Source: Prunus persica
Lineage: Eukaryota; Streptophyta; Magnoliopsida; Rosales; Rosaceae
Length of the DNA stretch: 64,000 nt
Assembly (NCBI RefSeq): GCF_000346465.2
Contig: NC_034010.1
Location: forward strand, 26,622,643-26,686,642
Direction of reading: 5' to 3'
Positions 1 through 13,800 of this stretch are shown here, piece by piece. A program made the position numbers and the translations under genes. The notes under the pieces are model-generated. The model was not told the DNA's origin and made no database searches. It saw only the letters and a program-made list of their open reading frames with translations. Numbering within the stretch: position 1 is the first letter of the stretch; every line of letters starts with the position of its first letter.

Positions 1-409
1 TGATATTTCTAGAGATACGGTGGGCACGCCCTTTATTAAGAGGCGAGCGTGTGATGCACTCACCTCCCTCACTGTCTGACTCAATCTCAATTTTGAAAAC
101 CTTTTTAACGTTACGGATCATGCCTGATGTAATATAAAATATGTTTTTAATTTAAGTTTATACATATTTAATTGATAATGCGGTGTGACGGATGCAACAA
201 CTATTTTCCGTCAATCTTAAGTCAATTCAATTCCCAAATAACTGATATAAGACCTCGTCCGTCCTCCATATAGTTTATAAATAGCATACAAATCCCGCTG
301 GCTACCAAATCACAGAAATAAACTCAGAACCAGAGACAAGAGAAGCAAAGAGAAATACAGTCAAAAAGGCAAAAAAGAAGACAGAGGGAGGGATACAAAG
401 AGAAACAAA
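1..409 (+). promoter_or_regulatory. Promoter and 5' leader of the PP2C gene
   Basis: No gene lies left of the PP2C start. A TATA-like box (TTTATAAATA) sits at about 274-283, some 130 bases before the ATG at 410. The purine-rich stretch from about 305 to 409 looks like the transcribed leader. The transcription start is inferred from the TATA position. Nothing else is recognised in bases 1-270. Confidence 0.45.
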
Positions 410-2170
410 ATGCCTTGCGCTTTGGTGGCGCCAAACTCTCCGATTTTCTCACCGTCGAAAATTCCTTCCATCTTTTTCAGATCATCATCTTTATCTTCTC
501 CTTCTTCATGTTCTTCCCCTAGAGTCCTCCATGGCCCGCCTCCTACGCCGTCACGATCTTCGTCTTCGACAGCGCCTTTAGAGTCTCGGTTTCAGAGGCA
601 CGTGATAAGTGGCTGCAAGACGGAGCCTTCGGGTTTGGCTTTGAAGAGGAAGAGGCCGATGATGATTGATATTCCAGTAGCGCCGTTGAGTTTCAAGGTT
701 GAGTCGCCTGATGGAGCGGAGAGGGTGGACGTGGTGGAGGTTGAAGAGGATGGTTACTCGGTATATTGTAAGAGAGGGAGAAGGGGTCCCATGGAGGATC
801 GCTACTCAGCTGTTGTTGATCTTCGCGATGATTCGAGACAGGTAATTCTTTTGCTTTGTCAAAATTCTGTTTGTTTGCTGAGAAAATTGTAGAAATGGAA
901 ATGAATTTCTTTAACAGAAAGGTCTGAAGCTCTCTGCTTTTTACCGCGGTTTCAAAAGATTAAGATATATGTATCATCAAGTTCAATTTTTTGTTTAGCT
1001 TGGATAAGGTTGTTTCAAAATTTTGTGGGGAATTGAGCTTAAGCTCAGAGCAAGGTGTGATTATAATTTATAATCAAAGAGACCGCTTTTAAAATGATGG
1101 TAGCATAAAGCATAAATAAATGCAAATAAATGGTGATGGAGATTAAGAGAACAAGAATTGGGGTTTTAGAGAATTTGGGAAACATAAAAATATGGAATTA
1201 TGTTTTGGATTCTTTTGAATTTGCTATGCGAACTTGTGCTGATTATGTGTTTTCTGGTGACAGGCCTTCTTTGGTGTGTTTGATGGACATGGAGGGGCAA
1301 AAGCAGCCGAATTTGCAGCTAAGAACATGGATAGAAACATTAAGGATCGTTTGACCTGCGGAAGTGAAGAGAAAATCATGGAAGCAGTCAAAGATGGTTA
1401 TCTAACCACTGATGTCGATTTTTTGAAGGAGAATGTTGGGAGTGGTGCATGCTGTGTGACTGCCTTAATGCAAAAGGGCAACCTTGTGGTCTCAAATGCT
1501 GGTGACTGTCGTGCCGTTATGAGCCGAGGAGGTGTTGCAGAGGCCCTTACATCTGATCATCATCCTTCTAGAGTAGACGAAAGAGCTAGGATTGAAACCA
1601 CGGTAAGCATTCAAATTTGTGCATATGGGCTTGAGAATTTACTTTTGTCACCTAAATAAAGATTGAAATGGAAGATCATCATGGACCTTGTCACTTACTG
1701 GATTTTGCAATTTTTCCTGTTGCAGGGTGGTTATGTAGATTGTTGCCGTGGGGTTTGGAGAATACAGGGCTCTCTTGCTGTTTCAAGAGCAATTGGAGAT
1801 CGACAACTTAAGCAATGGGTGATAGCAGAACCGGAGACTACAATCTTAAGGATAGACCCTGAATGCGAGTTTTTAGTGTTAGCTTCTGATGGTCTTTGGG
1901 ACAAGGTAACTTTACAACAAATCTCATTTCATGTTTCTTCTCTTTTGAAGCATTACTTCAATAAAAGTTGTTTGAATCTAAATATGAACTTTTCATTTCT
2001 TCCAGGTTACCAATCAGGAGGCAGTAGATGTAGTTCGCCCTTTATGCGTTGGTACCGATAAGCCAGAGATGTTTTCTGCTTGTAAGAAGCTTGTTGATCT
2101 GTCAATAGGGAGAGGTTCCATGGATGATACAAGTGTGATGATAATCCAATTAGGTCGTTTCATCTCATGA
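410..2170 (+). CDS. PP2C5: Protein phosphatase 2C, AP2C (clade B) type, MAPK phosphatase
   Basis: Four coding exons (410-841, 1264-1602, 1726-1905, 2006-2170) join in frame with GT..AG introns to give 371 residues. This is a Mg/Mn-dependent Ser/Thr phosphatase. The catalytic signatures are in order: the MED motif near residue 128, DGHGG at 151-155, a DGLWD motif near 312 and the late metal-site MDD near 356. The Ser/Pro-rich first 75 residues are followed at 79-88 by a basic cluster plus I-D-I. This fits the kinase interaction motif by which AP2C phosphatases dock on stress MAP kinases (family knowledge). The sequence matches my memory of Arabidopsis PP2C5/AP2C3 (At2g40180) very closely, including the phrase [10 protein letters not shown]. 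Orthology is inferred. The first ATG was chosen because the N-terminus resembles that protein. The start and all splice joins are self-consistent. Confidence 0.93.
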
Positions 2171-4814
2171 TTTGATTTTAGGTAAAAGGAAATTCAGACC
2201 ATGACAATCGACTTTTTCTTCCACTGCAAGTGAGTTTTTTCAAGAAGCTTGCAGCTTCAGAAAGATGCTAGGAAGACAAATTCTTCTGGGAGGTCCTCTG
2301 TATATGGTTGTTGTCAAAGATGGCGGCTTTAGAAATGACACTACCAGAAAAGCCATTGTGGTATAGAATGGCAAATCACACCGTCAAGTAAATGACAAAT
2401 TTTATGCTCCCTTTGATTTTGTCTCAGCAGTAGGAAGAGAGTATCAGAAAACACATTTTCATGATCCTTGTAACTGTAAATTTTCCCCCTTTCAAAGTTA
2501 ATAATAAATCATCAAATTATTTACCATGTCTCAATTTATCGTCTTATAATTATTGTATTTTGTTCTACATTATGATAATATGTTTTGCCTTTGTCTTATT
2601 GAAGTCAACTCCTATAGCACATGGTCTTATTTTGCTGTTGGACCAGGGTCAGTCCTGTTTGGCAGCTGCAGCCTGCAGGCTTAGTATTCTATATTCTTCT
2701 GCTCGCACTTGTTCAATAATGGATCTGTGCCTGGTTCCTGACGCACTCCACCAGTCCTATTTTGCACTTCGCTTTCGTGTACCAAGTGAATTGTGACTGG
2801 ATTGTGGATAAGAATTGTGAATTGTGAATTGTGACTGGATTGTGGATATGAATTGTGAATTGTGACTGGATTGTGGATATGAATTGTGAATTGTGACTGG
2901 ATTGTGAATTGTGCCTGTCTGCTTAGCCGCTGTAATGGTTAGTCGCGAACTCTTTCGAATACTTTCTTTTCTTTTATGTGTCCACGGGAGATTCAATTCG
3001 AACTTTGCAACTCTTTCCGGCATTAGTAAGAGAAATACCATGCATGCACAAGATTAAGAGCTAATTAATCATACCGTTATGATTTGAAAGTTTCGACGCT
3101 GACAGTTTCGACGCTGAGGCTGAATAATTAAAACGTTAGAAGAAGTTTAACACCCAAAATATTAAATCTTATTTCTATATCTTCCTGTCTTTTGCTCATC
3201 AGCCTGATCTTTGGGGCCCTTCTCCTCATGCCAATCATGCCTACATAGAGAACCATGACAACGAGAATAACTATGAGGACCTATGATTTTATATGCTAAA
3301 ATGAACATGAACAACACTTCATCTGCTGTGTGTTTTTGTCCAAAGATGAGCCTACTACACACTAACGAGTCCCATGTTGACTGCTGTTGTGTTGGGGCCT
3401 TTGGTTCTCTTTTTGGCTGTGTTGTGTTGTGTCTGCTTTTGTTGTGGTTTTTAATTGTAAATGGGCCAAAGAAAAGAAGTATTACAATTCTCCCACGCCC
3501 AAAACAGTTTTCAGGTAAATATGACAAGGTGTTCCCACATTCGAAGGGTGAGATTAATCTCCACTCGGAGTTCAACTTGTCCTTGGCCACAAAGTGCGTT
3601 TCGAACCCCTACCATTAAGGCACCAAGTAGCTCGCCAGTTGAAGATGATAGTTTACCGACCGCACCACACCTTGTGGTTAGTTTGGTTTCGTAGATTTTT
3701 AGTTTGTTTATATATGTGTGTGCGATACTTAAGTCCGTATTAAACCAACATGCATAATTAGTTGTTTTCATATCAAGGAGCAATTTAAAGTAAGAGAGAT
3801 TCGAATCCAAATGTAAGAACACGGGTACACTGTCATGATCAAAAGACATATTTCGTATGGACATTATCTTGACAATAATTTAATGGGCTATACATTAATT
3901 TGTGGGGAAGTTGTTAATAAACACATACAGCCTCATACTTTTCAATTAAACTTCTAACCCCTTCCGAGTCCTAAAAAGAGATGTTGCAAAATTTGTAAGT
4001 TTGTAACAACTGATGAATCATGCTTGCTTAGCCAGAAAGTAATGTGCTTTACAATTTTATCTGAAAAAAAGTAGAAATAAGAGAAGAAAGATAAAAGAGA
4101 AAGGGAAACCTTTTTTATTGTTTGGTTTGAATAACAAGTATTTGTCAAAATTTTTAAAAATCAAGCAACACAACATTTTTATTATTTTATTCAAAATTTT
4201 GCAGTTTTATGTAGAAAATAAAACCCATACAATTTATTTTATGGCTTTTAAATCCAAATATATTGTAAATAAGTTATTTATCACACAAAGAAAAGACCTT
4301 ACTGTCCATTAGAAATTTAGAACAGTCGTTTAAAAAGGTCGGGTTGAATCCAGACCCGCAGAACCCGGCGTCAATATAAAATAAAACCAAGGCAAGAAAA
4401 AAAAAAGAAAAAAAAACGAAGCACTACAGAACATTTTTAACACGTATTGATATTTATTTATTTTTTACTCAGACGACGAGTTAATTATTTATTTAAATAG
4501 TTTAGCTCTGGAAGTGGCTTGGATGAGATCTCTGCTTCTCGTTATAATTCACTTGAAAATTCCACATTTTATAAAATCCCAAAAAACTCTCCCTTCTAAC
4601 CCCTTTTCTCAGATCTCTCTCCCTTGTTCGCTTTTGCGGGTCTAAGGGTTTCGTTGCTGTTCTAGATCTCATAGCGATTCGAATCCCCCGCAGGGTTCGA
4701 AACGCTTTCTCTCTCAATCTTTACATCTCTTCGCTGTGCACTCTCAGTTCACGGCTGGCCTAATCGCATCCGCAGATCCGAGCCTTCCTTTCCGAGCCGT
4801 CGATCTGCGCAACC
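2171..4814. other. Intergenic: PP2C 3' flank to clathrin promoter
   Basis: The first 300 bases or so are probably the PP2C 3' UTR. A 31-bp minisatellite lies at 2785-2910. Between 3000 and 4300 I see only AT-rich DNA with short open frames that match no family I know. The stretch from about 4500 to 4814 is pyrimidine-rich and probably holds the promoter and 5' leader of the clathrin gene. No RNA gene was recognised. Confidence 0.5.
2785..2910. repeat. 31-bp minisatellite, about four copies
   Basis: The phrase GTGAATTGTGACTGGATTGT recurs at a 31-base period about four times. The first unit is expanded and the last one truncated. It lies about 630 bases past the PP2C stop, outside any gene. 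Confidence 0.8.
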
Positions 4815-7800
4815 ATGGCGGCCGCGAACGCTCCGATCACCATGAAGGAAGCCCTAACGGTCAGTTCTATCTTCTGATTCGATGCTACTTAAGCTCAATT
4901 TCAAATTACACTTGTTTTCTGAGCTGAAATAGTTGCTGTTTGGTCGATTACTTTGCTCGATTTATCGTTTAAGCTTACTCAGTTGGTTTCTAGCTTCACA
5001 TGGATCTGTAGTGTTTAAAATTTGTGGTCTATGTTCAGATCTGATAATTATCTCACTAGGGATTGCTAACTTAAGCAACTATGATTTTGAACACAACAAC
5101 TATTTACTGAGAGGTTTTGACTAAAATAAAAAAGTGATTAATGAGTTTATGTGATCTGATCTGATTGCAGCTTCCGAGCGTTGGGATTAATCCACAATTC
5201 ATAACATTCACACATGTTACTATGGAATCCGATAAGTACATATGTGTTCGGGAGACTTCGCCGCAGAATAGTATTGTTATTATTGATATGAGTATGCCGA
5301 TGCAACCTTTGAGGAGGCCAATCACTGCGGACTCTGCACTTATGAATCCAAATTCCAAAATCCTTGCATTGAAAGGTATGCTATAACTACATGTTTGCAT
5401 TGCAGGAATAATTATTATGCATTGACTTCTTGTCACTGTTGAGAAATTCTCTTGCTTACCGTTCTGGTTTTGATATTAATGTGTTGTGGATGCACTTAGT
5501 TTAGTATTTTGTTTCAGCATCAACTTATTGACCCTTAGTTCACTTGATTAGTATTGCAATAAGTTTAGTCATAGACTGATAGACTCACCATGCATCTTGC
5601 TAATTCATCTACAGCAAATAGTTAGTTGGACTAGCAATGATTATCATATACATGTTATGCTCGTAACCTTATTTACCTACTGGTTTTTACTTGCCAGCGC
5701 CTTACCTTTCTTTATGGACTTTAGTGTATGCTTTTGTTAATGCTGCACTATTATTTATTTATTTTTTTGCTCATGTGTTGTCAAATCTGTTTGAAGCCCA
5801 AGTCCAAGGTACTACTCAGGATCACCTTCAAATATTTAACATTGAGATGAAAGCAAAATTGAAATCACATCTTATGCCTGAACAGGTACTCACTTTATTG
5901 GTTTACTAATTAGTATATTTTTTCGCATCTCTTCAAAGTTGTGTGAGAATATCAGGTTTTTATTATTTTCTGTGGGGTTTTAAACAATCTAGCTTACCTA
6001 TCCTGTTGGTTCGTTTGTAGATTGTTTTTTGGAAGTGGATAACCCCAAAGATGTTGGGTTTAGTCACTCAGACTACAGTGTATCACTGGTCAATTGAAGG
6101 TAAGATGCCTTAAACAACTTATTTGAGTAACCAATCATACATCTTCAGCTTTTTGTCACATGGAAACATTCAAATTTATGGTATCAACTTGCTTGTTTTG
6201 CTAATTCTTTTTGTTCTTTATGTGTTTGTCCTTGTAGGGGAGTCGGAACCTGTTAAGGTGTTTGAGCGAACAGCTAATCTGGCAAACAATCAGATAATAA
6301 ATTACCGTTGTGATCCTTCTGAGAAGTGGTTGGTTTTGGTTGGAATTGCTCCTGGTGCTCCGGAGGTATGCTGTTATGTCTATTAATGCCTGTCCAGCAT
6401 TCATTTCTTATGTTCTCCAGTATTCTTTTTCTCAGCTGAGGAAAATTGTCAGCAACTGCAAAACTCTTTGGGTCTTTTGTCGCCCTGTTTGAGTTCCTAC
6501 AAGTGCAGTCCTGTTTTCTTTATTCTTGCTCAATAAGTGTTTGTGGTCAGCCCTTTAGTTGTCAATCTTTCTTTGTATTAAGATGTCTGGTACTTTTATT
6601 TGGATTAGATTAGGTATAGCTTCATAAACAATACTGTGGCAACCATGTTAGCCAATGATTGATGTTGTGAAACAACTCTGCTGCCATATTACTTTTGTTT
6701 TCATTTCCTTTTATGGAGTTCCTTCTCTTATCTGTTTGTAGTTTACAATATGTCAGACAAAATATACAACCCGTCTCTTTTAAGGCCACTTTTATGCTGT
6801 ACTGCTTCTGATCCTTAGTCTTGTTTTGTTTGTAGAGGCCACAATTGGTTAAAGGAAATTTGCAACTCTTCTCTGTGGATCAGCAGCGCAGTCAAGCTCT
6901 TGAAGCACATGCTGCATCATTTGCTCAATACAAGGTGTGCCAATTTCATTTTCCCATTCTCTTACTCTGTATTTGATCTTTACACTCTTGCACTACACAC
7001 AATCTGTTATTACATATGTGTATTTATATATATACATACATATGCATATATATATATATTTGAATATTGTTGATCTTTTTCATTTCTTTTGAACAGGTTC
7101 CAGGGAATGAGAATCCCTCGACTCTTATTTCTTTTGCCACTAAGACCCTGAATGCTGGACAGATTACATCAAAGTTACATGTTATTGAGCTCGGTGCCCA
7201 GCCAGGTTGATACAAGGATTATATTAAAGTTACATGTACATGAAATGAGCTGGACTTGCCTTGTTCTGTGTAAACACATGTTTTTTCGTTTCTTTACCCA
7301 CAATCTCCGACACATTTGTAAAGGGTGATTATGTTTAGTAGGTTATTGAAATGGGGTACTTCATTATTAGTGGTAATTAGTCATGGAGATATTGGTTACA
7401 TATGCTTAGAATCTAATTTTGAATAAGTTTAACATGCTCATAAAGTTAATTAGTGGTATGAGTCATGGAAATATTTTTGTTTTATGTATTGTATTTTGAT
7501 GATTGTAAAGTTAAAGGAACATGTTGTGAGTTTGAATTTCTTTTTTTTTTCTTCTTCAGGGAAGCCATCTTTTACGAAGAAACAAGCAGATCTGTTCTTT
7601 CCTCCAGATTTTGCTGATGATTTCCCAGTTGCCATGCAGGTACTGAATTTACTAATGTTTTTGACTAATCTTGTATAATACAGTACATATGTTAATAATG
7701 AATTTGTTAATTTGGCAGATGTCTCACAAGTACAGCTTGATTTATGTAATTACAAAGCTTGGGCTACTGTTTGTGTATGATTTAGAGACAGCTAGTGCAG

Positions 7801-10800
7801 TTTACAGAAATAGAATTAGTCCGGATCCAATCTTCTTGACAACAGAGGCTTCATCAGTTGGAGGGTTTTACGCGGTTAATAGGCGGGGCCAGGTGTTGTT
7901 GGCTACAATTAATGAACAAACTATTGTGCCTTTTGTCAGTGGTCAGGTATGTTTGAAATATTTTTCTCCTTGTTATGGTTTTCCAAGTAGCGTATTGTGC
8001 TTAAGATGCTTTTTTTGTTTTAATTTGCAGTTAAACAATTTGGAGCTTGCTGTCAATCTGGCCAAAAGAGGAAATCTTCCTGGTGCCGAAAATCTTGTAA
8101 GATATTCATTATTATTCAATGTTAAGCTTGAGTGGTGTAAGAGTAATTTAGGATCCATATATCATTGCCCAATGGAAGTAAGATATCGTTCAAATGACAA
8201 TTTGATTGTTAATGTTAGGCAGTGTTGTATCCAATTTGAAGTTGTCATGATTAGTCAGTATTTTTGAACTGGATGCTCACATAAGGTGTGCTTGTTAAGG
8301 TTGAGTGGGCAAAAGGAATTTATCCATATAGTGTATTTACTTCGACTCAAGGAATGTTGATTTTATATCTATTATGTTTGTCTTGTTTTTTATTACCCTT
8401 TTGAGTGAGCTATTAGAGTCCTTAGAATAAAGGTGGTGAGATCAGAGAAGGCCGTATTCTATATGGTGGTCAACAATTTCACTATGGCTTATTGTTGACC
8501 TGACTCTGCTTGGTTATCTTGCCTGTTTGTCATAATTTGAGAAAGTATCACCACCTCTGTGAAATTGCTGACGTGCCTACCTGAATCTTACAGGTTGTCC
8601 AGCGTTTCCAAGAACTGTTTGCCCAAACTAAGTACAAAGAAGCTGCTGAACTTGCTGCTGAGTCCCCACAAGGAATTCTCCGTACGCCTGATACAGTTGC
8701 TAAATTTCAGGTTTCATTTCGCTTCTGTACTTGTACATGTTTCTACCATTGGCTAGTATTTTCGTAACTTCAGATGATTTGTACTGCATTTGTCTCCCAT
8801 GTATGTAGTATTATTGTTTTTAGTTGTTTTATTGGTATCGAGCTCCTGGTATGAAGCCTGTTCTGTTCAAGTAGTTCATGCCCTTTGGCCATTTGGGATG
8901 TCTTTTTAATGGCTTGATTGCAGTATTCTCTAAGAGTCTACATCTGATAAATTTTGGTATTAGAATTTGTTAAGCTTTAGAATATTAATGAGAAATGTTA
9001 TTGATGCTTTCTCGGTGAGGAGAATAACAAATTCAAGTTTCTGTGTCTGTTTCAAAGCTGGTGAGAAATGAATGAATAATAAATGTGCAGTAGTGACCAA
9101 ATTGAGATAAAACTTGATTGGTAAAATGACATAATGTGCTTGATAAGTTTAGACTTGATGTACACTTGTTTGAGATGGTGAGAGTCACAATTTTTGTGCC
9201 TTGTTAAGATAGACTACAACTTGATGAAATTTAATGGTCATGATTTTATTCTCTCCAATGTGTTGCAGAGTGTTCCTGTCCAAACTGGGCAAACCCCACC
9301 TCTGTTGCAGTACTTTGGGACCCTCTTGACACGAGGGAAGCTCAATGCGTTCGAGTCATTGGAATTATCACGTCTTGTAGTGAACCAGAACAAAAAGAAT
9401 CTTTTGGAGAACTGGCTGGCAGAGGACAAACTCGAATGCAGTGAGGAACTGGGAGATCTTGTGAAGGTTTGTTTTGCTATTTGAATTTAAACGTGGCTAT
9501 CTTTTGGATTATTACATTTTTGGTGTTAATATCGTTTATTTTTTTCTTGTAGACTGTGGATAATGATCTTGCTTTGAAAATATATATTAAAGCCAGAGCA
9601 ACTCCAAAAGTTGTTGCAGCTTTTGCCGAGCGAAGGGAATTTGACAAGATACTGATCTACTCAAAGCAGGTGAGGAAATGTTTCTATGTAGCAATGGTTT
9701 CTAAATGTTTTCGTATTTGGTAAATGGCTGTTGGTGTCTGATATCCATTCTCTTGGTTGCTTTAGGTTGGCTACACGCCTGACTATCTGTTCCTTTTGCA
9801 AACAATTCTTCGAGCAGATCCGCAGGTATGCAAACAATCAGCAAGCTTATATTTTCTATTTTAGTCCTTGAAAGCCGAAAGCATAACTAGATTACACATT
9901 GATCCTTGTTCATTGAATGTCCCATCGAAATAAAAAATATTCTTCTATTTGTATTTTTTCAGTTGACACCGACATCACTGTGTACATTTGGCTTGCAATT
10001 GTATTGGGTTGAACTTGAACTTCTTTTAAGGAGTTGTATAAAGTTCAAACTAAACCAGGTTTTGATGTGATTTTGAATGTAGGGTGCTGTTAATTTTGCA
10101 TTGATGATGTCTCAAATGGAAGGTGGTTGTCCAGTTGATTACAACACCATAACTGATCTCTTCCTTCAGGTTTGTTCATTCTCATTATGACTAAGGGTTT
10201 ACGATATGGTATCCTTCTTTTCATTTTCAGTGTTTTGTGTTCTATTATTTCTCAACAAAGTTCATCATAGGGCATAAGTTCTTTTGTTCGTAAAAGAAAG
10301 TTATATGAAACCTTTGAAATTATGGAAATATTAAAAGATGAATAAGAGACTCACATGCTTTTTGTTTCTCTGTCATTTTAGAGGAACCTGATTCGTGAGG
10401 CGACTGCCTTTTTATTGGATGTTCTGAAGCCAAATCTTCCAGAACATGCTTTCCTGCAAACCAAGGTTTCTATTTTCAGAGCTATTTATGCATATCTGAA
10501 CTTTCCTGTTTTCAGCTGGTTGACATTTTTTCATCCTTGCAGGTCCTTGAGATCAATTTAGTGACTTTTCCAAATGTGGCTGATGCTATTTTAGCCAATG
10601 GAATGTTCAGTCATTATGATCGCCCTCGAATTGCCCAGCTATGTGAAAAAGCTGGTCTTTATGTGCGAGCTCTGCAAGTAAGATGTCTTCTTGCAGTTCC
10701 ATTTCCTTTTCTTACCCTCTGTATTTTCCAATTATGACATTTGTCTTAAAAATTTTATTTCTGATGCAGCATTACTCAGAGTTGCCTGATATTAAACGTG

Positions 10801-13800
10801 TTATAGTGAATACACATGCAATAGAGCCACAGGTTGATATCCTCTCTAACTACATCAAATTGGTACCATTGACTTGTAGTACTGTTTCTAATTTTTTTTT
10901 TTTTTTTTCTTCTAGTCACTTGTAGAGTTTTTCGGCACTCTTTCACGAGAATGGGCATTGGAGTGTATGAAAGATCTTTTGTTGGTCAATTTAAGAGGCA
11001 ACCTTCAGATAATTGTACAGGTATACACTTTTTTTTCTTCATATAGTGATGTTAAAAAATATAACCGGAGATTTAACTGAAGCAAACTAATACCTGCACA
11101 GGTCGCTAAGGAATACTCTGAGCAGTTGGGTGTTGATCAATGCATGAAGCTTTTTGAACAGTTCAAGTCATATGAAGGGTTGTACTTCTTCCTTGGGTCG
11201 TTTCTGAGCTCAAGGTAATCTGTTCAAGAAGAGAAGTCTTCTCCTTTGTCTCTTCTGTTGTGGATGTCACATCCAGTTTATTCTTGATTCTTATTTTCCT
11301 AATGTGTGACAGTGAGGATCCTGATATCCACTTCAAGTACATTGAGGCAGCTGCTAAAACCGGACAAATCAAAGAGGTGGAGCGAGTTACTAGAGAATCA
11401 AACTTCTATGACGCCGAGAAAACAAAGAACTTCTTAATGGAAGCTAAGCTCCCAGATGCACGACCGCTCATTAATGTTTGTGATCGTTTTGGATTTGTTC
11501 CAGATCTGACCCACTACTTGTACACGAACAACATGCTTCGTTACATTGAAGGTTATGTTCAAAAGGTACTATTTCAGCCCTCTTTGACACTTCAAAGTGC
11601 ATGACTATGGGTTTTTAGTATTGAGAATGTTTGGCACTTTGCATAGGTGAATCCTGGGAATGCTCCTTTAGTTGTGGGACAGTTGCTTGATGATGAGTGT
11701 CCTGAAGATTTTATCAAAGGCTTGATTCTTTCTGTCCGTTCATTGCTTCCTGTGGAGCCCCTTGTGGAGGAATGCGAGAAGAGGTGGTATCCTAATTTAT
11801 GTCCTTCCATCATCTCTTTTTCTTCGTCATACTTAATTTTCTTCTTTTTGTCCCTCTCATTAGGAATCGACTTCGTTTGCTCACTCAGTTCTTGGAGCAT
11901 CTTGTGAGTGAGGGAAGCCAAGATGTACATGTTCACAATGCTTTGGGTAAAATCATCATTGATAGCGGCAATAATCCAGAGCACTTCCTTACCACAAACC
12001 CATATTATGATTCACGTGTTGTTGGTAAATATTGTGAGAAACGTGACCCTACCCTTGCTGTTGTTGCTTACCGCCGTGGACAATGTGATGATGAACTTAT
12101 TAATGTCACAAATAAAAACTCTTTGTTCAAATTGCAAGCAAGGTTGGTGATTTAGTATTTGATTGTTTAAAAAAATTTCATTTCATTCTGGTTCCTGGAG
12201 GTTTACTTACTACTTCTTTGTCTCAGATATGTGGTTGAGAGAATGGATGAAGATCTTTGGGGAAAAGTTCTTGACCCTGAGAATGAGTACAGAAGACAAC
12301 TTATTGATCAAGTTGTTTCTACTGCCTTGCCTGAGAGCAAGAGCCCAGAACAAGTTTCTGCGGCTGTTAAGGCTTTCATGACTGCTGATTTGCCCCACGA
12401 ATTAATTGAACTTCTTGAAAAGATTGTGCTTCAAAACTCTGCCTTCAGTGGCAACTTCAATCTGCAAAACTTGCTAATTTTGACAGCCATCAAGGCAGAT
12501 CCGTCTAGAGTTATGGATTATATTAATAGGCTAGATAATTTTGATGGACCTGCAGTTGGGGAAGTAGCTGTGGAAGCCCAGCTGTATGAGGAAGCATTTG
12601 CAATTTTCAAGAAGTTTAACTTGAATGTTCAAGCTGTTAACGTCTTGCTGGATAACATCAGAAGCATTGATAGGGCTGTGGAGTTTGCATTCCGTGTTGA
12701 AGAAGATGCCGTTTGGAGCCAGGTTGCAAAGGCTCAACTCCGGGAGGGGCTGGTCAGCGATGCGATTGAGTCATTCATTCGTGCGGATGATGCCACCCAA
12801 TTCTTGGATGTTATTCGTGCTTCTGAGGATGCAGATGTCTACCATGACTTGGTGAGGTACCTTCTGATGGTTAGGCAGAAGGCGAGAGAGCCCAAGGTGG
12901 ACAGCGAGCTCATTTATGCATACGCAAAGATTGATAGGCTTGCTGACATTGAAGAGTTTATTCTTATGCCTAATGTTGCTAATCTCCAAAATGTTGGTGA
13001 TCGCCTATATGACGAGGCCCTCTACGAGGCTGCAAAAATAATATTTGCTTTTATATCTAACTGGGCCAAGTTGGCAATAACACTAGTGAAGCTCAAACAA
13101 TTCCAAGGTGCTGTTGATGCAGCACGAAAAGCCAACAGTGCAAAGACATGGAAGGAGGTTTGCTTTGCTTGTGTTGATGCTGAGGAGTTCCGCTTAGCTC
13201 AGATTTGTGGCCTCAACATTATTATTCAGGTGATTTGCTGCATCTACTTCTCATATGTCAATCTAGATTTTGTTGCACGGATTCTTTGGATGTCTAAAAG
13301 AGCGGACCTTTCATGAGTAAAGAAAAATATTTGTTTAAGTTGTTTAATGCCTGGAAGCTTCTAAATCTGGTTTCTCTTTGAGTATTTGCTCATTTTTTAT
13401 ACAGTTCTCACTAAATCTGTGTGCTGTTTTAAATTTTACAGGTGGATGATTTGGAAGAGGTCAGTGAATACTATCAGAATAGAGGATGCTTCAACGAGCT
13501 AATATCTCTAATGGAGAGTGGTCTAGGGTTAGAACGTGCTCACATGGGAATTTTTACCGAGTTGGGGGTTCTATATGCTAGATATCGTCCGGAGAAACTT
13601 ATGGAGCACATCAAATTGTTTGCAAATCGTCTAAATATTCCCAAGCTTATACGAGCTTGTGATGAGCAGCAACATTGGAAGGAGCTTACCTATCTCTATA
13701 TTCAATATGATGAGTTTGATAATGCTGCAACTACCATCATGAATCATTCCCCTGAAGCCTGGGATCACATGCAGTTCAAAGATGTGGCAGTTAAAGTTGC

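Noticed and set aside
3160..3700. Several overlapping open frames of 80-140 codons on both strands
   Set aside because: Composition is that of random AT-rich DNA. There is no conserved motif and no agreement between strands.
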